From contig NZ_AP018449.1 of the NCBI RefSeq assembly GCF_003966895.1, positions 1,656,001 through 1,720,000 on the forward strand: a stretch of 64,000 nucleotides of DNA, read 5' to 3'. The notes under the pieces are model-generated. The model was given only the letters and a program-made list of their open reading frames with translations. It was not told where the DNA came from and did not search any database. Both the position numbers and the translations under genes were made by a program. This DNA comes from Methylomusa anaerophila. GTDB taxonomy: Bacteria > Bacillota > Negativicutes > Sporomusales > Sporomusaceae. Each line of letters begins with the position of its first letter. Position 1 is the stretch's first letter. Shown here one piece after another: positions 17,059 through 25,791 of this stretch.

Positions 17059-18126
17059 CTAAAGTTTTTTCTTGGTTCTTAGATACCGGCAAAGTTGATA
17101 CATAAAATTTGAATAGAATCCGGCTGATTTAAGGAGCTGCTGCTTAATAGCCTTCTCTGCGGGAGCGTCGGTTTTCGGATCGGATAAGTACATGGCGAAC
17201 AGGCCGCTAACCACTGTCTCGGCAAAGGCAGGGTGGGGCAGGGTTTTAGCCTGGGTTAACGCCTGTTGTCCAAAGAAACGCAGGCGCGATTTGGTTTCTT
17301 CACTGTCCTTATAGTAAGAAACAAAGTTTAGATCGCCGTTTAAACGGTCTTCCGCATTGTCAATAAAGTAATCCAGAAGGATATGTAGCCCGTTTATCCA
17401 GGGGAAATAGGCTTGAGCAATCTGACCGGCCTTCTCTTGCGTCAAATCAGAATCGCAGGCAGCGGCGCACAGCATGAACATGCCAAGGGTGGAGCCGGTG
17501 GCGGCGGCAAATTCCCAGGGAGAAATACCGGGATAGGAAGGCAAATGAGTATTGATCCAAGCCAGCATCTTTTCTTCCCTGACGTCAGGATGAAGATGCT
17601 TATACGTCTGCAGTTCGCTGTAGAACCCGGCCTGCCGTAAAATTTCGGGTTTGACAACAGGATAAGAAGGAAGATTGGTTATTTCCTGCCGGCAAGTCTC
17701 CACCAGTCGTCTGAGGTAGCCGCCGTCGTCCTGGTAGGGATAATAGGCATAATAATCATGGATCTGGGCTTCGGGGTCAAGGGCATCCGTCATAGCCAAA
17801 TGCAACTGGCGAAAAGCCGGTTCATCCGTTATGCCGGCCCGGTCGCACAAGTTGTCCAGGTAGTCGCTGATAGTTTGCAGGGCAACTACCAGCCGCACGA
17901 ATTTTGCCGTTGGCACTCCTCTATATAAGCTGTAAACACTGCCGCCCTGGCAGTGAAATTTTTTCAGGTGAATGCTGTCTAAAGCCTGCTCGGTAAGTTC
18001 CCGCCTGCCGCCGCCTGCCGCTTGCCGCCAGCATTCCAGTTCCCGGTCCACAAGCGGGAAAACGTCAAAGACAAATTTTCTTAAGACGCTTAGACCGGCA
18101 GCGGTATTGGCAATGGATGTTAGCAC
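17059..18126 (-). CDS. ytpB: DUF2600 protein, tetraprenyl-beta-curcumene synthase-like (YtpB)
   Basis: 355 residues, mostly helical. QTISDYLDNLCDRAG (about residues 83-97), DALDPEAQIHDYY and LHILLDYFIDNAEDR match the aspartate-rich motifs of the YtpB family, which cyclises long-chain prenyl diphosphates to sesquarterpenes in Bacillus. Start GTG 18126 lies after AAGGAGG. No prenyl synthase is adjacent. Confidence 0.85.
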   Translation of the reverse strand: MLTSIANTAAGLSVLRKFVFDVFPLVDRELECWRQAAGGGRRELTEQALDSIHLKKFHCQGGSVYSLYRGVPTAKFVRLVVALQTISDYLDNLCDRAGITDEPAFRQLHLAMTDALDPEAQIHDYYAYYPYQDDGGYLRRLVETCRQEITNLPSYPVVKPEILRQAGFYSELQTYKHLHPDVREEKMLAWINTHLPSYPGISPWEFAAATGSTLGMFMLCAAACDSDLTQEKAGQIAQAYFPWINGLHILLDYFIDNAEDRLNGDLNFVSYYKDSEETKSRLRFFGQQALTQAKTLPHPAFAETVVSGLFAMYLSDPKTDAPAEKAIKQQLLKSAGFYSNFMYQLCRYLRTKKKL

Positions 18127-18243
18127 CGCTTAGTCCTCCTTAATACATATTAAACGGAAAGCCGTGTACCTTCTTATAATTTTACCCCTAATCCCTATAT
18201 TATAGCAAATCATGGAATACGGATAGATACTCAGATTAATATT

Positions 18244-18257
18244 GTGTAATATTACAC
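18244..18257. promoter_or_regulatory. Perfect 14-bp palindrome upstream of oligopeptide-binding protein gene
   Basis: GTGTAATATTACAC is self-complementary and sits in the 285-bp divergent region between ytpB and the binding-protein gene. It could be an operator for either gene; no regulator is assigned. Confidence 0.4.
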
Positions 18258-18412
18258 TGAATAGTGCAAATAAGCGTACGGATGTATCTGCTGCGGATAC
18301 AAAATAAAAAAATTGTTCACCAGCAAAAATACAGCAGGAATTTTCAAACTTTTGCATAATAGATATACCCAGTTTGTAAAAAAGACCTTATTATTATTCA
18401 GGGGGGATTGAT

Positions 18413-19981
18413 TTGAGCAAGAAAGGTTTGGCACTATTACTTACATTCGTGTTTGTTGCCGGTATCGTGCTTGCCGGTTGTGGCAGCGGCGACAAAAAAA
18501 CGGCAGGCGGTGCAGGCAATGTGCTTGTATTTGGAGCAGGCTCCGACCCACGGGGTCTTGATCCGGCATTTGTCGATGACGGTGAATCGATGCATGTGAT
18601 GGATCAGATTTACGAAGGTTTGGTCCGTTACAAACCAGGCAGTACAGAAATCATGCCGTCACTGGCAACTGAATGGTCGGTTAGCCCGGATGGCAAAGAG
18701 ATTACCTTCAAACTCCGCGAGGGAGTAAAATTCCATGACGGCACACCGTTTAACGCCGAGGCGGTTAAAGTCAGCTTTGAGCGCCAGTTGCCGCCCCAGC
18801 GCAAGGATGACATGCCGTACGCCGACTTCACCTTTGACGGGGTAACCAAGGTTGAGGCAGTTGATGAACATACTGTTAAAATTACTTTGAAAGCGCCTTC
18901 CGCCCCATTCCTGGCCAACATGGCGATGATGATATCTGCTCCCATCGTCAGCCCGGCAGCCGTTAAGAAGTATGGCGACAAGCTGATGGAAAACCCGGTG
19001 GGTACCGGTCCGTACAAGTTTGTCAAATGGGATAAGGGCCAGCAAATCGAACTGGCAGCCTTTGACGGATACTGGGGCGACAAGCCTAAGATGCAGAAAA
19101 TAGTCTTCAAATTCATTAAAGAAAATTCTGTTCGGGCATCTGAACTTATGACCGGCGCTGTCGACATCATGGACGGAGTGGATACCAACGATGTTAAGAC
19201 CCTGGAAAGTAAAGGGATGAAGGTTCTCAAGGCTCCGGGCATGAATATAAACTACATGGCTTTTTATACTAATAAGAAGCCTTTTGATAATCCGGACCTG
19301 AGAAAAGCTATCAGTATGGCTATCAACCGGCAGAACCTGGTTGATTACCTCTACCAAGGCAATGCCCAACTCCCCAACTCCATTCTGCCTGACTTTATTC
19401 CCGGTTATTCCAAAGATGTTAAGCCTTATGACTACAATCCGGAAGAAGCTAAAAAGCTTCTCGCCAAAGCTGGTTACCCCGACGGTTTCGAATTTACCGC
19501 CATTACTTATTCCAATCCTCGTCCCTACAACCCGGTTAACGGTGAAAAACTGGCTGCAGCTGTCCAGGCTGACCTGGCCAAAATCGGTGTAAAAATGAAC
19601 ATCAAGTCTTATCCGTGGAAAGAATACAAGCCAGCTTATATCAATAGCGAAGGTGACGCCATGTTCTACGGCTGGATCGGTGACAACGGCGATGCGGACA
19701 ACTTCCTTATGTTGCTTGAGACTGCCCAGATCAAAGGTAGCCTGAATACTGCCAAGTACTCCAATCCCAAGCTGGACGAACTTATTATGCAGGGCCGCAC
19801 CACCATAGATCCGGCCACGCGGGCGGCCATCTATGCCGAGGTCCAGAAAATCGCGGTGGAAGACGCTCCCTGGGTGCTCATCAGCCACAGTGTTGACATG
19901 AGAGCCGAACGTCCGAACATCAAGGGCGATGCGCTGCACCCGACCAATAATATCTGGCTGGGCGGGGTCAGCAAAGAATAA
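18413..19981 (+). CDS. Oligopeptide/dipeptide ABC transporter substrate-binding lipoprotein (SBP family 5)
   Basis: 522 residues with a lipobox VLAGCG (Cys near 23). FHDGTPFNAEAVKVSFER and VGTGPYKFVKWDKGQ are family-5 signatures. Start is TTG after GGGGGG. Captures peptides (nickel or other ligands occur in the family) outside the membrane for the permease and ATPases encoded at 20366-24297. A perfect hairpin terminator and a palindromic repeat separate it from them, so the receptor can be expressed separately and probably more strongly. Confidence 0.93.
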   Translation: MSKKGLALLLTFVFVAGIVLAGCGSGDKKTAGGAGNVLVFGAGSDPRGLDPAFVDDGESMHVMDQIYEGLVRYKPGSTEIMPSLATEWSVSPDGKEITFKLREGVKFHDGTPFNAEAVKVSFERQLPPQRKDDMPYADFTFDGVTKVEAVDEHTVKITLKAPSAPFLANMAMMISAPIVSPAAVKKYGDKLMENPVGTGPYKFVKWDKGQQIELAAFDGYWGDKPKMQKIVFKFIKENSVRASELMTGAVDIMDGVDTNDVKTLESKGMKVLKAPGMNINYMAFYTNKKPFDNPDLRKAISMAINRQNLVDYLYQGNAQLPNSILPDFIPGYSKDVKPYDYNPEEAKKLLAKAGYPDGFEFTAITYSNPRPYNPVNGEKLAAAVQADLAKIGVKMNIKSYPWKEYKPAYINSEGDAMFYGWIGDNGDADNFLMLLETAQIKGSLNTAKYSNPKLDELIMQGRTTIDPATRAAIYAEVQKIAVEDAPWVLISHSVDMRAERPNIKGDALHPTNNIWLGGVSKE

Positions 19982-20023
19982 TCAATTTTGTTATATTATG
20001 TAAGTCTGAATTAAACCAATACC

Positions 20024-20058
20024 AAAGAAGGTGATTTCAGCTGAAATCACCTTCTTTT
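20024..20058 (+). terminator. Perfect hairpin terminator between receptor and permease genes
   Basis: AAAGAAGGTGATTTCAG is immediately followed by its full complement (20041-20057), with T residues in the 3' arm. No loop beyond the turn, so it can also extrude as a cruciform. Confidence 0.8.
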
Positions 20059-20122
20059 CACTGAGTACACCTTTCTGGAAAATGATGACAATTGAAAACA
20101 AGGTGTATCTCCTCTCAGCAAT

Positions 20123-20333
20123 CAAATGCCACGAACTGCTTAGAAATCGTCAGATACCGTTGCATATCTAAAACTTATTGTAACAAAATTTGCTGATTAT
20201 GGTTTCGATTATCATAGTCAGACCGTCGAGGCGTGACGAGGACCGGAACGGAGGCGTACTGGGGAAGTACGTTGGAGTGAGGACCGCAGGAACAACGAAG
20301 CAGATGGCGGTTTATAAGCAGTTCCCACCTTAA
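20123..20333. repeat. Long palindromic intergenic repeat, copy 3
   Basis: Nearly the same sequence as copy 1, including CCACGAACTGCTTAGAAATC at the left, GCAGGAACAACGAAGCAG in the core and GGCGGTTTATAAGCAGTTCC at the right. Unlike copies 1 and 2 it lies inside a transport operon, between receptor and permease genes. Confidence 0.85.
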
Positions 20334-20365
20334 AGTAAATAGTTATAGAATGGAGGAAGCGTCAG

Positions 20366-21370
20366 GTGGCAAAATACATATTCCGCAGACTGCTCTTATT
20401 GTTTCCGGTGCTGTTCGGCGTGTCGCTGGCCACTTTTGTGGTCATGCACAGCTTTACCGCTGACCCGGCGGAAATTATACTGGGACAGCATGCGACCACC
20501 GATAAAATTGCAGCACTGCGCGAGGAACTGGGACTTAACAAGCCAATGTACGTTCAGTTCTGGGACTATATTTCGAAAACAGCCGGGGGCGACCTTGGCG
20601 AGTCGGTTATTACCAAGACGTCCATAACCGAGGAACTGTTAAAGCGGTTTCCCGCTACGGTAGAACTGGCTTTTGCCGCTATTGTCATCGCGTCTGTACT
20701 GGGCATTGTATTGGGAGTCATCTCAGCCGTCAAGCAGAACTCAATCTTAGACTACGGCACCATGGTGGCGGCTCTGTTGGGAGTCAGCATGCCGATCTTC
20801 TGGCTGGGGCTGATGATGATCATCCTTTTTTCCGTAACCCTTGGCTGGCTGCCGGCCTCGGGCAGGATCAGCATCGGCCTGCAGCCTGAGGATATAACCG
20901 GATTTTATATCCTGGATTCTATAATTACCGGGAACATGGAATCGCTGAAGGATGCCCTGCAGCACATGGTAATGCCGGCAGTGGCCCTTGGTTCCTACTC
21001 TACCGCCATTATCGCCAGAATGACCCGGGCGGCCATGCTGGAGACCATCCGCCAGGATTATATACGGACGGCGCGGGCCAAAGGGCTTCGCGAACGGGTG
21101 GTCATTGTCAAACATGCATTGAGAAATGCCCTTATTCCAATTGTTACCGTCATCGGCCTGCAACTGGGCTCGCTACTGGGCGGCGCCGTTCTCACCGAGA
21201 CGGTATTTTCCTGGCCGGGAATCGGCTCCTACGTAGTGGAAGGCATACTGGTTTCCGATTATCCACGGGTACAGGGCGTAGTACTGTTAATTGGCGCCAT
21301 ATTTGTCGTTGTCAACTTAATCGTTGATGTACTGTACTGTTACCTGGATCCAAGGATTCAGCATTCTTAA
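20366..21370 (+). CDS. Oligopeptide ABC transporter permease (DppB/OppB-like)
   Basis: 334 residues, about six membrane helices. The EAA loop reads DYIRTARAKGLRERVVIVKHALRNA, standard for OppB/DppB. Start GTG 20366, after TGGAGGAAG. First of four co-directional genes forming the importer core in the inner membrane. Confidence 0.94.
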   Translation: MAKYIFRRLLLLFPVLFGVSLATFVVMHSFTADPAEIILGQHATTDKIAALREELGLNKPMYVQFWDYISKTAGGDLGESVITKTSITEELLKRFPATVELAFAAIVIASVLGIVLGVISAVKQNSILDYGTMVAALLGVSMPIFWLGLMMIILFSVTLGWLPASGRISIGLQPEDITGFYILDSIITGNMESLKDALQHMVMPAVALGSYSTAIIARMTRAAMLETIRQDYIRTARAKGLRERVVIVKHALRNALIPIVTVIGLQLGSLLGGAVLTETVFSWPGIGSYVVEGILVSDYPRVQGVVLLIGAIFVVVNLIVDVLYCYLDPRIQHS

Positions 21371-21407
21371 TATAGAGGATACATAATTACAGGTGGTGAA
21401 CAAATTC

Positions 21408-22316
21408 ATGGAATTAAAGCCGGAAACCTCGCCCAAGGCAGACATTTCGGATGCATCAGGACAATCCATGTCGGCTCGCAAACAAAGATATATGGAATTC
21501 ATTACCCGCTTTCGGGCATCCGGATCAGCTATGATCGGCCTGATCATGCTGGCCGTATTGGTATGCGGCGCAATTTTCGCACCGGTGCTGGCGCCCTACG
21601 ATCCTTACGAAAGCGATCTGCCCAGCGCCTTGCAAGCGCCCAACGCAGCGCATATTATGGGTACGGATGAACTGGGACGGGATATTTTTTCCCGCATACT
21701 GTACGGAGCGAGGATCTCGCTGCTGGTTGGCGTCGAAGCCGTTACCCTGGCCTTGTTATGCGGCGTTATTTTCGGCGCTGTGGCCGGGTTCTACGGCGGA
21801 AAAACCGATACCGTCATCATGGGGATTATGGATATTATGCTGGCCTTTCCCAGTATTCTCCTGGCCTTGGCGTTTATGACCGTCCTGGGACGGGGAGTGG
21901 AAAAGGCGGTCATCGCCATCGGCATTGTCTCCATTCCCCAATACGCGCGGATTGTACGGGGCAGTGTGCTATCGGTAAAAGAGAATGTATACGTCATGGC
22001 TGCCCGGGCCATCGGCAACAGCGACAATGGCCTGATCTTCCGCCATATTCTGCCCAATGTGCTGGCGCCCCTCATTGTGCGGGCCACCATCGGCGTTTCG
22101 GTGGCCATCCTGGAAGCGGCGGCATTGGGCTTTCTCGGGCTGGGAGTGCAGCCGCCGACTGCCGAATGGGGGACCATGCTGGGTTCAGGACGCCAGACCA
22201 TATTCAACGCGCCGCATATTGTAACATTCCCCGGTGTAGCCATTACCCTGACCGTTATGGCCTTCAATCTTTTGGGCGACGGGCTGCGCGATGTGCTCGA
22301 CCCGCGGCTTAAGTAG
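21408..22316 (+). CDS. Oligopeptide ABC transporter permease (DppC/OppC-like)
   Basis: About 302 residues. An N-terminal cytoplasmic stretch, first helix around residues 40-60, and the OppC-typical [18 protein letters not shown] and EAA-loop ([11 protein letters not shown]) motifs. ATG 21408 is preferred with AGGTGG upstream; GTG 21393 and 21396 are in frame. Pairs with the DppB-like permease. Confidence 0.93.
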   Translation: MELKPETSPKADISDASGQSMSARKQRYMEFITRFRASGSAMIGLIMLAVLVCGAIFAPVLAPYDPYESDLPSALQAPNAAHIMGTDELGRDIFSRILYGARISLLVGVEAVTLALLCGVIFGAVAGFYGGKTDTVIMGIMDIMLAFPSILLALAFMTVLGRGVEKAVIAIGIVSIPQYARIVRGSVLSVKENVYVMAARAIGNSDNGLIFRHILPNVLAPLIVRATIGVSVAILEAAALGFLGLGVQPPTAEWGTMLGSGRQTIFNAPHIVTFPGVAITLTVMAFNLLGDGLRDVLDPRLK

Positions 22317-22327
22317 GAGGGGTGTTT

Positions 22328-23326
22328 GTGACGGAAATCTTGATAAATCAGCCATTACTTGCGATCAAGGATCTGAAGACTCATTTTCATGTAGGGAAAC
22401 GGGTGGTAAAAGCCGTTGACGGAGTTAATATAACGGTACAGCCGGGAGAAATGCTGGCGCTGGTAGGAGAATCCGGCTGCGGTAAAAGCGTAACCGCCAT
22501 GTCCATAATGCGTTTAGTACCGGAGCCTCTGGCCCAATTGAGCGGTGAAATCCGGTTTCTGGGCCGGGATATACTCAGGATGTCCATGCCGGAAGTGCGG
22601 GACATTCGCGGCAAGGACATATCCATGATATTTCAGGAGCCGATGACGTCCCTTAATCCTGCCTATACGGTAGGCGATCAGATTGCGGAAGCGGTACGGG
22701 TCCACGGCAGCAGCGACAAGAAAACAGCTTGGAAACAAGCCGTGCGCATGCTGGAACTGGTGGGTATACCGGCGGCTGCCCAGCGGGCGGGGGAATATCC
22801 CCATCAGTTAAGCGGCGGTATGCGGCAGCGGGTCATGATTGCCATGGCGCTGGCCTGCAACCCCAAGCTGCTGCTAGCGGATGAACCCACTACCGCCTTG
22901 GATGTGACCATTCAGGCGCAAATTCTCGACCTCATACGCAACCTGTCCCAAGAATTTAATACCGCTCTTATCCTTATAACCCACGATCTGGGAGTTGTCG
23001 CGGAAATGGCCCGGACCATGGCGGTTATGTACGCCGGCCGGATTGTGGAACAGGGAACTGTGGCCGACATATTTACCGGGCCGCGCCATCCTTACACCGC
23101 CGGTTTGATGGACTCCATTCCCCGGCTGGACGGCAAAAAGAAACAAATCCTGCATACCATTGAAGGAGTTGTGCCGGATTTAGCCGCTCTTCCTGCCGGC
23201 TGCAGTTTTGCCGACCGGTGCGAGTATGCTCAGGATAAGTGCTCCTTTTGGCCGCCAGCCCTTGTCTGTCAAGCCGACGGGCGCATGGTCGCCTGTCATT
23301 TCCCCCTGGGAGGTGCTGACCAATGA
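22328..23326 (+). CDS. Oligopeptide ABC transporter ATPase (DppD/OppD-like)
   Basis: About 332 residues. Walker [10 protein letters not shown]-loop [11 protein letters not shown], signature LSGGMRQR, Walker [14 protein letters not shown]-loop ITHDLG, and the C-terminal oligopeptide-transporter extension with clustered cysteines ([16 protein letters not shown]) that can hold an iron-sulfur cluster. GTG 22328 is chosen because TAGGAGG ends seven bases before it. Overlaps the next gene (ATGA). Confidence 0.94.
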   Translation: MTEILINQPLLAIKDLKTHFHVGKRVVKAVDGVNITVQPGEMLALVGESGCGKSVTAMSIMRLVPEPLAQLSGEIRFLGRDILRMSMPEVRDIRGKDISMIFQEPMTSLNPAYTVGDQIAEAVRVHGSSDKKTAWKQAVRMLELVGIPAAAQRAGEYPHQLSGGMRQRVMIAMALACNPKLLLADEPTTALDVTIQAQILDLIRNLSQEFNTALILITHDLGVVAEMARTMAVMYAGRIVEQGTVADIFTGPRHPYTAGLMDSIPRLDGKKKQILHTIEGVVPDLAALPAGCSFADRCEYAQDKCSFWPPALVCQADGRMVACHFPLGGADQ

Positions 23327-24297
23327 GTGCGGCGCAAGATTTGCTGGTTGTTAATAATTTAAAGAAATATTTTCCCATTCACGGTGGATTATTAGGCCGG
23401 ACGGTTGGCCATGTCCGGGCGGTAGACGATGTATCATTTACCGTAAAAAAAGGTGAGACACTGGGGCTTGTGGGGGAGTCCGGCTGTGGCAAATCAACTA
23501 CCGGCCTGCTGGTTCTTCGCCTGCTGGAAATGACTGGGGGAGAAGTACTGTTCGCCGGACAGGATGTAGCCGGACTCAACCGGTCTCAGCTTAAAACTTT
23601 TCGGCGTCAGGCCCAGATCGTGTTTCAGGACCCTTACGCATCTTTAAATCCCCGTATGCCGGTAGGCGATATCATTGCCGAGCCTATGACGTTGCATGGC
23701 ATCGCCGCCGGTCCCGAACGCACCAGGCGGGTGGAAAAGCTGTTGCGGCTGGTAGGCTTGGGGCCGCAGCACGCCGGGCGCTACCCCCATGAGTTTTCCG
23801 GCGGCCAGCGGCAACGGATCGGCATTGCCAGGGCTTTAGCCGTTCAGCCTAAGCTGGTGGTATGTGACGAACCGGTTTCGGCCCTGGATGTGTCTATCCA
23901 GTCGCAAATACTTAACCTGCTGGTGGAACTGCAGCAGGAAATGGGACTTACCTATCTGTTCATTGCCCACGGCTTGAACGTAATTAAGCACATTTCCGAC
24001 CGCATCGGGGTTATGTACCTGGGCAAGATAGTTGAGCTGGCGGACGGGAATGAACTTATCCAAAACCCGCTTCACCCTTATACCAGAACCCTGCTGTCGG
24101 CAATACCTGTTCCCGACCCGGGGGCCAAAAGGAAGCGGATCATTCTGCAGGGCGACGTGCCAAGTCCGGCCAATCCGCCGGCCGGCTGCCGGTTTCACAC
24201 CCGCTGTCCGGAATGCATGGATATCTGCAGCAAAGAAGAACCTGCATTCCGGGAGGTCGGCCCCGAGCGGTTCGTAGCTTGCCACTTGGTAAAATAG
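23323..24297 (+). CDS. Oligopeptide ABC transporter ATPase (DppF/OppF-like)
   Basis: 324 residues with Walker [11 protein letters not shown]-loop [12 protein letters not shown], signature FSGGQRQR, Walker [13 protein letters not shown] and H-loop IAHGLNV (His followed by Gly instead of the usual Asp). C-terminal [13 protein letters not shown] mirrors the DppD cysteine cluster. Forms the ATPase heterodimer with the preceding gene. A strong terminator follows. Confidence 0.94.
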   Translation: MSAAQDLLVVNNLKKYFPIHGGLLGRTVGHVRAVDDVSFTVKKGETLGLVGESGCGKSTTGLLVLRLLEMTGGEVLFAGQDVAGLNRSQLKTFRRQAQIVFQDPYASLNPRMPVGDIIAEPMTLHGIAAGPERTRRVEKLLRLVGLGPQHAGRYPHEFSGGQRQRIGIARALAVQPKLVVCDEPVSALDVSIQSQILNLLVELQQEMGLTYLFIAHGLNVIKHISDRIGVMYLGKIVELADGNELIQNPLHPYTRTLLSAIPVPDPGAKRKRIILQGDVPSPANPPAGCRFHTRCPECMDICSKEEPAFREVGPERFVACHLVK

Positions 24298-24300
24298 CAG

Positions 24301-24347
24301 TAAAAACCACTCCGGAATTCACTTTATATGTGACGGAGTGGTTTTTT
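24301..24347 (+). terminator. Terminator of the oligopeptide transport operon
   Basis: AAAAACCACTCCG (24302-24314) pairs with CGGAGTGGTTTTT (24334-24346), T-rich 3' side. Also faces the minus-strand gene beyond, so it may work both ways. Confidence 0.85.
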
Positions 24348-24379
24348 TGTCCGGCTTTAGCCCGACGAGTTCACTACAA

Positions 24380-24742
24380 TCATTCACCTTTAAGCAGCTT
24401 ATTTTTGTTTGAATCCTCCGGTACAGTGCGTTTTTCATCTACCGGGCCAAAGCTTTGGGCATAGGCGCGATTTTCTTCGATTTTGGTAACAACATAGCGC
24501 TTAAAGTCATCAGAAATATATTCGTCCCCAACAGTTACTTTTACCGAGGAAACGTAGGTCAGGATTTCGCCGGAATCCTGATCGATAACCATGTAATAGT
24601 CGTATTTCGGAGTTGTTTCTATCCTCTCGGGTTTGGACTGCGGTTTCGGAGAGAGAGCAGGAATTATATACTGAAATAGAGCGAAGGCGATAATAATGGC
24701 GGCGATGATGGCAATAATCAGGTTTACGTGTGATTTTGTGAT
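24380..24742 (-). CDS. Small single-pass membrane protein with a non-standard start codon
   Basis: Conceptual product about 120 residues: a short polar N-terminus, one membrane helix rich in Ile/Ala (about residues 6-25), a Pro/Lys linker, then a soluble domain starting YYMVIDQDSGEILTYV. The frame is open well upstream of the internal ATG at 24592, but no ATG, GTG or TTG occurs before the helix. A GGGGGG ribosome site (24749-24754) is followed by ATA (24748) and ATC (24742) in frame, so initiation at AUC or AUA is inferred. If only ATG 24592 were used, the helix would be lost. No family recognised. Confidence 0.55.
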   Translation of the reverse strand: MTKSHVNLIIAIIAAIIIAFALFQYIIPALSPKPQSKPERIETTPKYDYYMVIDQDSGEILTYVSSVKVTVGDEYISDDFKRYVVTKIEENRAYAQSFGPVDEKRTVPEDSNKNKLLKGE

Positions 24743-24984
24743 ATATATCCCCCCTATCCAAACATAGTTTATCCGGATTGACTTTTTGTTAATACAATTC
24801 CAGGGAAAATTACAAAAAGTTCAAGTTTACATAAAATAAAGAAGTATGATAACATAAGAAGCGATACCTGTTCGTTAATTTATCAAAGAGAGGTGAAAGG
24901 ATTGCGCGGGAAGTCTTGTTCTCGCCTTTACCGTTTAACTATTAAAATATAATAATGTACAGAAGGGAGAAGGGGGGATATATC

Positions 24985-25704
24985 ATGAAAATAAATAAAA
25001 AGCACATTTTCCTAATGCTGTTGGTTTATGCTTTGACAATTCTATCTATCCCGGCAGCTTTCGCACAGTCGGGAGACGTTACGGACCAAAGGTCGCTTAA
25101 TTTTTTTGCCGCCACATTTAATAACAGGATCAATTTACAAGGTGCAACCGATGTTCTCCTTAACTCTCAATTTATAATGGAATTTGATAAAGATATAGTC
25201 GACGACACAATCTGGAACATTAATAAAAACTGTTTCAGCCTTCAGTCTGAAAATAATGAAAATGTATCAATAAATATAACCAGGGATTTTAACCAAAGAC
25301 AGAAAGTTTTTATCCGGCCTATCCAGGCTTTAAAACCCGGCACCATTTATTATCTAACAGCTTCACCCGGCTTAAAGGCGAAAAATGGAAACTTAACCCT
25401 CGGGGGTACTACCGCCGGACAGGGTATAACCATTACCTTTAAGACAGCGGGACAAGCTCCGGCCAATACGCAAAGTAATACCACAATCGCCGATACTTCT
25501 TCAACCACCAGTACCGCAACCACTGATACCGCAACCACCGATACCGCAATCACCGATACTACAATCACCGATACCTCACCCAATAATCAAGTCAGCGGTC
25601 TCACTAAGGCTACGGTAATTTTAAACCGGACGTCAACACTGTTACAATCTATTTTATTTTTGCTGGATTCCCTGGGTCAGTTGAGGATGCCTATCAGCTA
25701 TTAA
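24985..25704 (+). CDS. Secreted protein with SbsA-type Ig-like domain and Thr/Asp-rich repeat
   Basis: About 239 residues from ATG 24985, after GGGGGGATATATC. Signal peptide (about 1-28, cleaved near FAQS). Residues about 45-150 resemble a bacterial Ig-like (Big_5/SbsA) domain: FIMEFDKDIVDD, VFIRPIQALKPGTIYYLT, ITITFKT. A linker then repeats [TA]TTDTA/ITDT five or so times, encoded by near-identical ACCGATAC units, and a hydrophobic C-terminus follows. Probably displayed at the cell surface; ligand unknown. Confidence 0.75.
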   Translation: MKINKKHIFLMLLVYALTILSIPAAFAQSGDVTDQRSLNFFAATFNNRINLQGATDVLLNSQFIMEFDKDIVDDTIWNINKNCFSLQSENNENVSINITRDFNQRQKVFIRPIQALKPGTIYYLTASPGLKAKNGNLTLGGTTAGQGITITFKTAGQAPANTQSNTTIADTSSTTSTATTDTATTDTAITDTTITDTSPNNQVSGLTKATVILNRTSTLLQSILFLLDSLGQLRMPISY

Positions 25705-25725
25705 CGGTATAAATTTTATTAACAT

Positions 25726-25766
25726 GTGAGTCCGTACTACTTTCGTGTAGTACAGACTCATTTTTT
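25726..25766 (+). terminator. Terminator between the Ig-like protein gene and ppx
   Basis: TGAGTCCGTACTAC pairs with GTAGTACAGACTCA around a short loop, followed by six T. Serves the plus-strand gene and may serve the convergent ppx. Confidence 0.8.
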
Positions 25767-25791
25767 ACTGTATCAGAATCTATTAAGGTTG

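Noticed and set aside
18659..19939. 426-codon open frame on the minus strand
   Set aside because: Lies wholly opposite the clear substrate-binding protein gene, with no ribosome site or family-like motif; a shadow of biased codon use.
25490..25590. Short tandem repeats of ACCGATAC type, considered as a CRISPR or regulatory repeat
   Set aside because: They are in frame in a secreted protein and encode a Thr/Asp linker; units have no spacers.
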